Source: Hexactinellida sp. DTS-2022
Lineage: Eukaryota; Porifera; Hexactinellida
DNA: 64,000 nt
Assembly: GCA_028753945.1 (NCBI GenBank)
Contig: JAPNXP010000014.1
Location: 1,302,001 to 1,366,000, forward strand
Reading direction: 5' to 3'
Shown here: in pieces, positions 55,281-64,000 of the stretch
How positions within the stretch are numbered: the stretch's first letter is position 1
Layout of the letters: each line of letters opens with the position of its first letter
Made by a program: the position numbers and the translations under genes
The notes under the pieces: model-generated
What the model was told of the DNA's origin: nothing
Seen by the model: only the letters and a program-made list of their open reading frames with translations
Databases searched by the model: none

Positions 55281-55650
55281 TAGGGCTGAAACGAATATAC
55301 CGAATATTCGTTAGAAATGATTTAACGAATATTCGTTTGGACGAATATTAGATTGAAACGGATATTCGTTGACTAATTTTGGACAACAAGACCTTTGTAT
55401 AGCTTAGAGATATCGTAAATATAAATTCCCACTTAAACTAGTTGATTATTAGTTAACTTGTGTATAATATAATACACTTTGTAACTATTATTATACCATT
55501 GTAACATTATCAAAAACCTTTTTCCAATGTATTTTGTCTCTAGAAATTGATTTAATGCTTAGTCATCCAAACGAACGAATATTCGAATATTTTTTCGTTC
55601 GTTTAGAAAAAGGTTAGTTCATTACAGTTCGAATATTCGTTTCAGTCCTA
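55281..55650. mobile_element. hAT element upstream of TRPA exon 1
   Basis: Ends TAGGGCTGAAACGAATA and CGTTTCAGTCCTA with a perfect 8 bp duplication AATATAAT (55273-55280, 55651-55658). Internal CGAATATTCG motifs. Located 30 bp upstream of the exon 1 start, so it may lie in the promoter, 5' UTR or an upstream intron. Confidence 0.93.
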
Positions 55651-55691
55651 AATATAATTATACACAGCCATGAATTATATTATATTGTGAA

Positions 55692-55900
55692 CACCGTATT
55701 TCCCCCGAATAAGCATAGGGTCAATAATAATGACATTGGTATGATAAAATTTAAACACATTAGTTGAACACTGGAGTGTAATTCCATTGATTTTGACATC
55801 TAGAACCGAACTAAATATTATTTTCTGGATTTTCAATATCAGGATAAATTTGATCCGCAAAACAATAATTGCCGGGGCGGTTATTCGAAGCAATACGGTA
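55692..55900. mobile_element. ACCGTATTT-family MITE
   Basis: ACCGTATTTCCCCCGAATAA and TTATTCGAAGCAATACGGT are inverted ends; the body is the reverse of 53458-53697. Confidence 0.78.
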
Positions 55901-56308
55901 ATTATACAGATTAAATTATTTAATTTGTGGACTTTTAGGAATTTTAAGGCAAAAATTTTGGCAAAAAAATAATTTTTAAATGGTTTGAAATTCTGAATTA
56001 GTTCATAATGTATTAATGTATTAAGTACTGTATTAAAATCCATAATTCCAGTAATACTAACAATCGTCTAATGACGCAATTAGACGGGTTAATTGATAAC
56101 AACAAACAATAACAACAATAACAAATATTAATATTACTTATAATGTAATTAATAGAATGTAGTTCTCCATCCAACTCATAAATGAATCAACAGTAATAAC
56201 ACTTAAGGCCTATTCATATGGTATTTGTATGAGCTTACAACAAACAACAACAACAACAACAACAACGAAAATAACATATTTATAGTAGTTAGAGGGTAAA
56301 TGTATAAA
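55901..56308. other. OTUD5-TRPA intergenic region
   Basis: AT-rich with (AAC)n tracts at 56098-56125 and 56237-56265. On the minus strand these are TTG repeats, in what would be the OTUD5 3' UTR. No clear AATAAA is seen for OTUD5. Confidence 0.45.
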
Positions 56309-58015
56309 TCAACTGATATTCAGTTGTGCTTGGAAATATTCCTGTTGCGAGGCCGCCATTACCGCAGCTATTATACTATCGTCTCCCCAGTCAGAAAACC
56401 CGAACGAAGGCGCGTCTAACATAGAGCTGTACTCGAATGGATATACTGGGTCTATGGGGTATACTGGGTCTATGGGGGGGCATTGGGATTTCTCTGCCAC
56501 GTGTTCAGGGGACAGCGGGTTAGATAGAAGAGGGGAGGTCGAAGGAGAGGTTTGTTTGGAGTTGTTAGGAGAGGATTTAGGGGAGGGGTAGGGCACAGCT
56601 CTTAGGTTAGAAGCGCTGCTTGAGAGCTTCTTGTGTCCGTGTTTGTGTGTGTGTTTGGGACGCGAGAAAGATATGCTGCTGTCGGAGAGAGAGGGACTGA
56701 GGAGCTTAGCGAGACTCGGAGAGGAGGCCTGGCGCTTGAATGCGACTGGTGACACCTTTGCGGGGTAGGGCAGCGAGTGGGTGGGGACCTGAGAGGGGGA
56801 GGGGGCCTGGAGAGGGGGGGACTGCGGTTTGAGGAGAGGGTTGAGACTGGTGAGGGACTGGCTGCGGAGCAGAGGGGACCTTGGGGGGCTGTTGGAGGGG
56901 GAGAGGTCGTGAGAGGGGGAAGAGAGAGACTGAGTTATTATGGAAGAGCTGGTCTCTTTATACTCGTGTCTCTTACGGGTCTCTTCCAGCCAAATGAGAT
57001 AGGATTCCCTAGCAATCGCCTCTTCGACAGCCTCGTTAGTAGCTTCTATCTCAGTGGCGTCTAGCTTGTCTTTCAGCATGCTCTGCTCTATCGTGAACTC
57101 CTCAGACTCCTTTATAGCGCGCTCTAGCACTCGCTTGTCTTCCTCAGAAGGTTTGTAGCCAGGGATACCGAGACCCACACCAACAGCCGGTCTCTTAGGA
57201 TCGACGATAGAGTTGTAGTGGATCTGTCCGTGATATGATAAGCGCATTGGGTCATTATCTGTCGCGTCCGGACTGTAGAACACGATTGGTGGCTTTTTGA
57301 ATTGGTACACTTCAATGTTACGATTGAACATTTCTGAGAGAGCTTGCATTTCTAAGTGGTTACCATAGCAACAATCTCGTCTCTTACGACAGATATATTT
57401 CGAGAAATCTTCGGTTACAAACTGAGCGAAGTAGTCATTGTTCTTCATCATGTAGTCCATACACATACCGCGAACCAGGGATTGCATTTCCTCGTCACCG
57501 TATATCTGATCCGCAATGCTACGGAATAAGCAGTTACCGTCTAACTTCATTTGCTTTATAATGTAGCCCCATTCTTTCCAGAGGTACTCCTCGAATCTCT
57601 GCTCGCGCTCGCTGTCGGTTTTGCCGCGAGACGCGTCGTCGTATTCTTCCGCGCTATTGCACTCGTCGCTGCTGTACCCCGCGGCGATAAGCGCAGGGAT
57701 TTTTCGCGGTTTGGTTACGCTGGTGCCGCTGGACTGCGGCGAGGAGGAGGCGGCCGAGCAGGTGGGGAGGGTCAGGGAGAGGGGCGGCTGGATCGGACGC
57801 GTGGAGACCGAAGCGCGCAAGCGGCGCTTGCTCCTCGCGACTGAACAAGCCGTGGACTGAGAGGAAGAATCGTAATCCTCGTTTAGACCCGAGGCCGTAT
57901 GTTGGTAGGCGTCCCTCGGCTTAGGAGAGCGACGCGCCTTCGTACTGTTATTAGAGGAGTTCGAACCGTCAGAATCTGAATTGTCAGATTTATCTTTTTT
58001 CGGGAGAATAGTCAT
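56309..58015 (-). CDS. OTUD5: OTUD5-like deubiquitinase, single exon
   Basis: OTU-family cysteine protease that removes ubiquitin chains, 568 residues (human OTUD5 571). Serine-rich, disordered N-terminus; then the AGYSSDECNSAEEY lead-in; OTU domain about 145-280 with catalytic D159/C162 in KLDGNCLFR, GNHLEMQALSEMFNR, and catalytic H266 in GQIHYNSIV; the conserved helical stretch after it (EATNEAVEEAIARESYLIWL); a serine/proline-rich linker; and the C-terminal ubiquitin-interacting motif FGFSDWGDDSIIAAVMAASQ-like segment, closely matching human OTUD5. The vertebrate gene has introns and this one has none, but the frame is intact. The start is ATG 58015, preceded by an AT-rich upstream region. 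Head-to-tail with the TRPA gene, 1.06 kb apart. Confidence 0.95.
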   Translation of the reverse strand: MTILPKKDKSDNSDSDGSNSSNNSTKARRSPKPRDAYQHTASGLNEDYDSSSQSTACSVARSKRRLRASVSTRPIQPPLSLTLPTCSAASSSPQSSGTSVTKPRKIPALIAAGYSSDECNSAEEYDDASRGKTDSEREQRFEEYLWKEWGYIIKQMKLDGNCLFRSIADQIYGDEEMQSLVRGMCMDYMMKNNDYFAQFVTEDFSKYICRKRRDCCYGNHLEMQALSEMFNRNIEVYQFKKPPIVFYSPDATDNDPMRLSYHGQIHYNSIVDPKRPAVGVGLGIPGYKPSEEDKRVLERAIKESEEFTIEQSMLKDKLDATEIEATNEAVEEAIARESYLIWLEETRKRHEYKETSSSIITQSLSSPSHDLSPSNSPPRSPLLRSQSLTSLNPLLKPQSPPLQAPSPSQVPTHSLPYPAKVSPVAFKRQASSPSLAKLLSPSLSDSSISFSRPKHTHKHGHKKLSSSASNLRAVPYPSPKSSPNNSKQTSPSTSPLLSNPLSPEHVAEKSQCPPIDPVYPIDPVYPFEYSSMLDAPSFGFSDWGDDSIIAAVMAASQQEYFQAQLNIS

Positions 58016-58560
58016 GGCTTAGTTCAATAGTACTCTAGTAAACTATATTCGTTATTAGTATATATTTTAGAAATAAATGCAACCTCATATTATTGGCACA
58101 CATTTCACTAAAAACAATTCTAGATAATTCTATTCTTCCAGAATTGTCCACAAAGCCTAATAGAAATCCGATGAACAAATCAGAGAGCTTATTACGTTAT
58201 AAGGTATGCCAGATTGGTATAATCTACTAAGTTTAATAAAATTTGATTGCTAAGGGCGAAGTAATGGAAAAGTGTGAATTTCTCAGGTTTCAATTGACCA
58301 TGGGTTGATTCTAAATTACAATTTCCTTTTTTAATTAATCTATGGTGTTCGCATAAATAGCATTGCTTCTAATAGTATATATTACGGTGAATATAACGAA
58401 GTACTTGGGACCTGTAGATTATTTCATTATACTATCCGGAAATTAGATTTTATAAGCAGATAATAATTAATGCATTTAGTGCTCTGGGAGCACTAAGCAC
58501 TAAATGCGCTCAAAAGTAATATATGGTAATATTTAGTAACAAAAGTAAAATTTAGTGCTC
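58016..58560. other. OTUD5 upstream region
   Basis: AT-rich, with pogo-like fragments: GTGAATATAACGAAGTACTT near 58385 and TGCATTTAGTGCTCTGGGAG at 58473 (kin at 52960 and 62750). No TATA box or CpG island could be assigned with confidence. Confidence 0.4.
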
Positions 58561-58569
58561 AAAGTAATA

Positions 58570-60666
58570 TATGGCCAGTTTCTATTATATGTCTCTACAA
58601 AGTTATCAGAACGCTCCAAATTTTTTATGCTATTGACTGGAAGTCCATAAAAAGTCATCAAATTTTTTTCTAGAAGATTATATGGTATATTCTTGTCAGG
58701 AAAGGTCAAAACGTCCCAATATCCGTATGAAATTCGGACAAAAGGACACTAAACCCCGTGGCACCGGTAATTTATAACGGTTATAAATACATTTGTTATA
58801 TACTAGTGATCCTGGTGAGGCCGTCTAAAATCAGCCGCTGTTAGTATCCGGAAGTTAGAACTAAGCTCTAACGCTATTTCAGCCCAAAATAATAAGGAAT
58901 TAAATGTTCACCGATTTTTACGAAATTTTTACAGACACTGCGGAAGGATGGTATCTATCGATGGGACTTGGGTTTTCATCGATCCGATCATTATTTCCAG
59001 AGTTATAACTGTTTTAGTAGAGCAGCTTTTAATATTATAACGCGGTTTTATAACTCCAAAGGTGTTGCCCACGTTAAAATAACTATTTATTGTATTTACA
59101 ACGATTCAATATTCAGACATATGATAGTCTGACAAAATTTTTGCACAACTCAACAAAAATTTTTAGATAAAAGTGGAAATTGCAAAAGTTATAGCCCTTC
59201 GGCGGTCTTCAGGGTACGGATTCTTAACTAATTTGTAACTCAGAGAGGAAAAGAGATAAATTCAAGTTAGACTAGTGAAAATGATCAGAACACATGGTTT
59301 CCCATATGTGAATAATACATTTTGTGAGCCTAGGACGCACCGTTTTCGAGATTGCCCTATATGGTAGTGTGAATGTGACCAATTTTGATGACACATGCAA
59401 ATTTGTATCTCCTAAACGGGAGACTCTAGAGCTAAGCTCTAAATTCCTAATCACATTGATATATCATTTCTAAATCATTGCAAAGTCAAAAATCACTCAA
59501 AACCAAATGGTTACCTTGCTAATAATCTCGAATGCCCATATAAGGAGTGTCATGTAATCATCATAATTGAGAAAATCCAAATTCAAAAGCTAACTGGAGC
59601 TTAGTTCTAACTTTCAGACACTATTAGTGATTGAATTCCAGCAAGATGGCCGATTTTAATTCCTTCCCGAATCAATATTCTTCGCTGTAGACGTGTCGAA
59701 AATCCTCTCTGCCACTTGAAGACCACCGTAACTAATTATAGCATGCCACTATTTCAAAGCTTAGTTTTGGGGAACTTTTTGAAGTTTTATCGCTGAGATT
59801 TGGAATATAGCACCATAATAAGTATACTTAGACCTGTTACAGTTCGGATTGTCCGATTTCGTACTTAATTAAAATCTAGACACCTTTGGGAGCAAGAATG
59901 TGGCTCAAATGTGGGAAAACCGTCCGTTTTTTCTAAAATGGAGCAATCCCGACGAAAAATTTGACTTTTTAATATTAGGACTTTCCTAGCTAATCTCAAG
60001 GGGATGTAGTAGAATGGATTTGAGTGATTCAGATCCTTGTAATCTTTTTCAATTCTTCAGAACTAAGCTTTTGGTACTATATTATTCTCTTTGGGAGCTT
60101 AAATATAGAATTTCAAAAAAAATCAGTACTTAGAAGCCTTATTTTAGAGCGCTAGCAGTCTTAAAATAGCTTACATATATAGCCGGTATAGAACTGAAAA
60201 TATTAGCTTACTAGGATCAGCGTGTAGTGTGTTGTATATACTCACTCCATTCATTTTGGCGGAAATAGCGAAAATCAGCCGCTGTTAGTATCCGGAAGTT
60301 AGAACTAAGCTCTAAGGAAGTTTTTTTGCTTACGTCATCTAGTCATTAAAAGTGGCACATCCATATGACCATATATGGTTCTACAAATTAAAAATTTGCA
60401 AAATTTGAATTTTTTCTCTCAACTGTTAGAGTCATTCTAATAGCTAAATCCAAATTTGCTAAGGAATATGATTGAATTTGACGGACTTATAGCTGATGGC
60501 CATTTTTTGCCCTTGTAGGGGTTGGATTTACGACATTTTGATCCAACCTGACAAGAATATTATACCATAGAATCTTCCAGTGTAAATTCTGAATGACTTT
60601 TTATGAACTTCCAGTGAGGAGCATAAAAAATTTGGAGCCTTCTGAATACTTTGTAGAGACATACAG
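58570..60666. mobile_element. ~2.1 kb foldback-type element, long inverted ends
   Basis: ATGTCTCTACAAAGTTATCA...CAAATTTTTTATGC...ATATTCTTGTCAGG (58590-58702) is inverted at 60545-60662 with ~80% identity. A second pair GCCGCTGTTAGTATCCGGAA is direct (58840 and 60279), each followed by TTAGAACTAAGCTC. No ORF inside. Target duplication not resolved. Confidence 0.65.
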
Positions 60667-60850
60667 TGTTACGATATCCCTGGTCCTCAGGATACACTAG
60701 GTTTTGGAGCCCTGGGTAGTTAGCAGTACGGGCACCGTTCCCTCGGATCGCCGGCAGTACGAACGGGTAGCCGGTGTGCGACACTAGTACGGAACGTGGT
60801 CGAGGGTTGATGAGTCCCTGCAATGGGACGAAATCACTCACATAACATCC
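60667..60850 (+). ncRNA. Repeat unit 1 with hammerhead ribozyme-like core
   Basis: 60796-60837 reads GTGGT-C, GAGGG, TTGATGA, then GTCCC-TGCAAT-GGGAC, GAAA and TCAC. Stem II is a perfect 5 bp helix and stem III pairs GTGGT with ATCAC (one G-U). The conserved C3 is T, and the 3' half of stem I is missing compared with unit 2 (an 8 nt deletion), so this copy is unlikely to cleave. The ~190 bp unit aligns to 63432-63617. Confidence 0.55.
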
Positions 60851-60857
60851 CTATGAG

Positions 60858-62629
60858 CAGGGTTGCCAACCTCTGGAAACCAAAAAGCGGGAGGTTTTTG
60901 CCATTTTGGCGGGAGTTTTACCAAAAAATCGGGAGGTCGAAAATGAAAAAGGTGGAGACTCAAAATATATGCTATTTCTTTGAATCTATCATGAATAGAA
61001 CGATGCAATATGATTAATTTGTATGTTTGGATATACAATTAGGAAAACGCTTATTTTTCTAGTTTTATATATCAAATTTCTTCCCGCGTATCTCGTATTC
61101 ACCCAAGTATCTAATAGTACAACAAAAACGAAATAGCTAGAATAATGAATTATAATTTTTTCTAAAGTAGTCTTTTTAAATTAGATATACCATAGCATTC
61201 TATACATAAGGCAATGATACGCACTCAAATTTCTGGACCATGGATGAACTAGTATAGTAAACTAAATAGATGCAATTCAATTATTCTTCTAAATAACTAA
61301 TCCAGGGTGCTTCTACTTATGTAATTGTTTTTTATATAGGTAGTCACGTACAAGACGCATATTTTTGAGGTGCCACTTGGGCGAAATGACGTCACTGTAT
61401 TGTCTAATAGTCCAAATATGCCAAAACTTTGAACGCATGTAAAATGTTCAATTTCGCTTTTTAAAACAAATCGCTGTGACTAACCCATCTAGGAGTCATT
61501 TTACATAAAATATCTCAGAATCAATTATGGAATGTTGACACATTCCTCTGTTGCTATGTAAACGTGATTTCAATGCTTGAGGTCAATTTTCTAAGAATTG
61601 TGATTATTGTAATATACATTCAAACGGTTATACACATTTTGCGCAAAATTGGTCTGAGATAGAGCATCGAAATGTATTATCTTTGAATAGGAAGTTGAGG
61701 ATGGGCTATCAATTGGATCCATTGACTAAGCTGCAACTATATTTCTTCTCGAGATATGACCTCAAGCATTGAAATCACGTTTACATAGCAACAGAGGAAT
61801 GTGTCAACATTCCATAATTGATTCTGAGATATTTTATGTAAAATGACTCCTAGATGGGTTAGTCACAGCGATTTGTTTTAAAAAGCGAAATTGAACATTT
61901 TACATGCGTTCAAAGTTTTGGCATATTTGGACTATTAGACAATACAGTGACGTCATTTCGCCCAAGTGGCATCTCAAAAATATGCGTTTTGTATATGACT
62001 ACCTATATAAAAAACAAATTACATAAGTAGAAGCACCCTGGATTAGTTATTTCGAAGAATAATGGAATTGCATCTATTTAGTTGACTATACTAGTTAATC
62101 CCTGGTCCAGAAATTTGAGTGCGTACCATTGCCTTATGTATAGAATGCTATGGATATACGTAGATGTAGCTGATTTAAATATTTTCAAAAGTTCTCGTAA
62201 TGTATGGATATTTTTCTTGAGATTTCATTGTAATATTTAATCCACCCGTGGTTGCATAGATCGACATATAAACTAAACGAGAAAAAAATTCAGCATCTTA
62301 TCTAGTATAATAACTTTCTGGAGGATGTAAGCGAAAGCCCACCCGAGATATTTTTAAGAATTTCTTCCAAATTTGAATTAAAACATAATAGTACAGTGTA
62401 TTAACAAGGGACTAAATAATCTTAACTAACTTACAAGTATACGAGTAGAACAAAACTTGGTACTTGTATCTTGACTAATTTTAGTAGAAAAATCCAGTTA
62501 TTTACTTATTTATCATTAAATATAAGTATAGAAACAATTTCCAAAAATAGCGGGAGTTTGAAAAGTTTGGCGGGAGGTCGGGAAGATGGGAGAAAAAAGG
62601 CAAAAAAAGCGGGAGAGTTGGCAACCCTG
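60858..62629. mobile_element. 1.77 kb hAT-like element (CAGGGTTGCCAACC)
   Basis: Ends CAGGGTTGCCAAC and GTTGGCAACCCTG, with CTATGAG on both sides (60851-60857, 62630-62636). Subterminal GCGGGAGGT motifs. The interior is a nested foldback, with no transposase. Confidence 0.85.
61187..62165. repeat. Long inverted repeat (~400 bp arms) nested in the hAT-like element
   Basis: Arms 61187-61585 and 61752-62165 are inverted with few mismatches: CCATAGCATTCTATACATAA against TTATGTATAGAATGCTATGG, and ATTGAAATCACGTTTACATA against its complement near the centre. Loop ~165 bp. No ORF. A transcript would form a long dsRNA. Confidence 0.92.
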
Positions 62630-62636
62630 CTATGAG

Positions 62637-63170
62637 TTGGGGTCGGAAAGAGCGTTTAGTCTTCATACTATGATGTGGTCTCATCTCATAACAACAGTAT
62701 AAACTGGCCATATATTACTTTGAGTCTCCTTATATGCAGATAATAATTAATGCATTTAGTGCTCTGGGGAAAATTTCCACTTTGTTATAGGCATGACCTT
62801 CGATATACAAGGCCATACCACTGAGTATATTTTTCTGGAACATGGATTATTAAAGTCCATTGATAAATAGGTTATTTATTATATTTATCTCCATAACTAG
62901 TAATGATAGACGTCATAAATGTACTATAACTAGTATATAGGAACTTGGTAGTATCAAGGTATGCATAGCATCCTTCAGAATTGTGCTATTTCACCATATG
63001 ATTACGTAATAAAATGACCATAACACAGACTATCAATTTTATGTAAACTGGGTAGTTCTGATCTATCCGGAATAGGTAACTTTCTTCCATTTATAATACA
63101 TAATTTATGCTTAACTTCATTAACTTTTGAGATAATGATATAATTAGTTTAGAAAAATAATTTGCTTAGA
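62637..63170. other. Intergenic, MITE fragments
   Basis: ATGCATTTAGTGCTCTGGGG at 62752 is the pogo-like MITE segment also seen at 52960 and 58473. Nothing else is recognised. Confidence 0.4.
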
Positions 63171-63428
63171 ACTGCCTCCAACAGAAAATGCTGTCTGTCG
63201 GCTTAAAGGTGTTGAACCATTTCAGAAAGGTGCTTCGGAAGGTAACGACCCTTAGTGTGCCGGAAGTTTCATTCAGCCCACTTCATTTGAGAGATATTCA
63301 AGTTCAGTGGATAATAGGTGATGAGTCAGGATTTTTTTCCGTGCATGTTTAGGTGTTCACCCCAACGCCAACAACACTTTCGAAATATAAAAATCACAAA
63401 ATTGTAAAACACATTTTTTGACGATGTC
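63171..63428. repeat. Hairpin-family remnant
   Basis: GCCTCCAACAGAAAATGCTG is half of a hairpin arm; the following GAAGGTAACGACCCTTAGTG and GATGAGTCAG text matches 13165-13260 and 22500-22600. Confidence 0.65.
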
Positions 63429-63431
63429 AAT

Positions 63432-63617
63432 GATATGATATCTCTGGTCCTCGGGAGTAAGTAGGGTTGGTAGCCCTGCGTAGGTTGGCAGTACGGACTA
63501 ACTCACCTGGTGAGGCTAGCGGCCAGTAGTACGTCATGGGCGACGTAATGCGTTGTCGAGGGTTACCCTCATGATGAGTCCCTGCAATATGACGAAACCA
63601 CTCACATAACATCCCTA
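63432..63617 (+). ncRNA. Repeat unit 2 with hammerhead ribozyme-like core
   Basis: 63552-63602: GTTGT-C (GUC-type cleavage site), stem I hairpin GAGGG-TTA-CCCTC, A in place of C3, TGATGA, stem II GTCCC-TGCAAT-ATGAC (three of five pairs), GAAA, then CCAC for stem III (one mismatch). The order stem III-cleavage-stem I loop-CUGAUGA-stem II-GAAA-stem III is that of a type III-like hammerhead. Decay differs from unit 1: stem I is kept here, stem II there. Confidence 0.58.
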
Positions 63618-63917
63618 ACAGAGTCTACTGTATATTATTCCAAAAGTTAAAAAAAATATATTTTAATTTTATAAATTTCAATTCGCCTGTTCAGCTACTC
63701 TGAATCTGATTGTTTGAGATGAGGGGCCGGTGTAGGAGTGCCAGCGGTCCCCGTGTCAGGAAGTAAGTGGCGGGCACCGGAGCGAACGTAGCGAGCAATC
63801 CTAAGAAGGGATCTGGGGTGTATCCCGCGGAAATTCTTTTAGATTAGACAAACAAATAACATATTTAGACAAGTGTAGTAACGGAGACTACGACGATGGG
63901 CAACTGTAGACTAGTAG
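63618..63917. repeat. Repeat fragments near window end
   Basis: 63729-63757 matches the left end of the C-rich element at 27553 (GGAGTGCCAGCGG). 63765-63835 holds a GC block GAGCGAACGTAGCGAGC, a small inverted repeat like the other GC clusters, followed by AGACAAACAAATAAC. Confidence 0.5.
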
Positions 63918-64000
63918 TAGGGCATTAGGATCGCACGATCAAAGATCGCGCGATCACGATCGCGATCCTTTTTTGACGATCGAAGCAGGATCGTCGATCG
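63918..64000. mobile_element. hAT MITE rich in GATCGCGATC (cut by window end)
   Basis: TAGGGCATTAGGATC and the following 70 bp match the reversed right end of 20866-21387 closely. The element continues beyond the window. Confidence 0.9.

Noticed and set aside
56777..57860. Gly/Arg- and Ala-rich plus-strand frames
   Set aside because: Antisense of the serine/proline-rich OTUD5 regions; OTUD5 is clearly the coding strand.
60823..61038. Short frames around 60.8-61.0 kb
   Set aside because: They span the border between the ribozyme-like repeat and a hAT-like element; no protein-like content.

Overview
The window looks like AT-rich nuclear DNA from an animal. The evidence is spliceosomal introns with GT/AG borders, metazoan gene families (an OTUD5 orthologue, a TRPA-type channel, a SIRT6/7-group sirtuin, a YEATS2-like exon, a RAD51 retrocopy) and a very dense load of eukaryotic transposons. 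The transposase families (FLYWCH/MULE, KRBA2-like integrase, Helitron, hAT) and the TRIM-like coiled-coil/NHL retrocopy suggest an early-branching or soft-bodied marine invertebrate such as a sponge or cnidarian. The species cannot be fixed from the sequence alone.

All convincing host genes are on the minus strand. From right to left they are: an intronless OTUD5-like deubiquitinase (58015-56309); a six-exon TRPA1-like channel (55251-48019) whose inferred splice phases all agree and give 1156 residues; the first two coding exons of a class IV sirtuin (41803-41434 and 35922-35516) separated by a 5.5 kb intron full of transposons plus an antisense NHL retropseudogene; a YEATS-domain exon (28421-28128); and a small terminal exon of unknown family (27030-26912).

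Region by region: 1-5.6 kb holds two copies of a ~600 bp repeat, a hAT-like element carrying a broken RAD51 copy, and a 142 bp satellite. 5.8-12.1 kb holds nested hAT and pogo-like MITEs, a FLYWCH/MULE transposase joined in frame to a Ty3 fragment and an OTU fragment, and a decayed hAT transposase. 12.1-23.5 kb is built from a repeat family marked by a ~117 bp near-perfect hairpin (ten copies) and an 18 bp palindrome (eleven copies), including a 921 bp tandem duplication. 23.8-25.4 kb is a KRBA2-like integrase relic. 26-35 kb is mostly MITEs and foldbacks. 42.3-47.4 kb is a LINE tail followed by a decayed Helitron. 58.1-62.6 kb holds two large foldback elements. Two ~190 bp units with hammerhead ribozyme-like cores lie at 60.67-60.85 and 63.43-63.62 kb.

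The host genes do not form a pathway with one another. The main biology of the window is transposon nesting. At least six insertions have target duplications whose removal rejoins an interrupted reading frame. One MITE makes up most of a TRPA intron, and a tandem duplication has copied the sirtuin start codon into a short upstream ORF.
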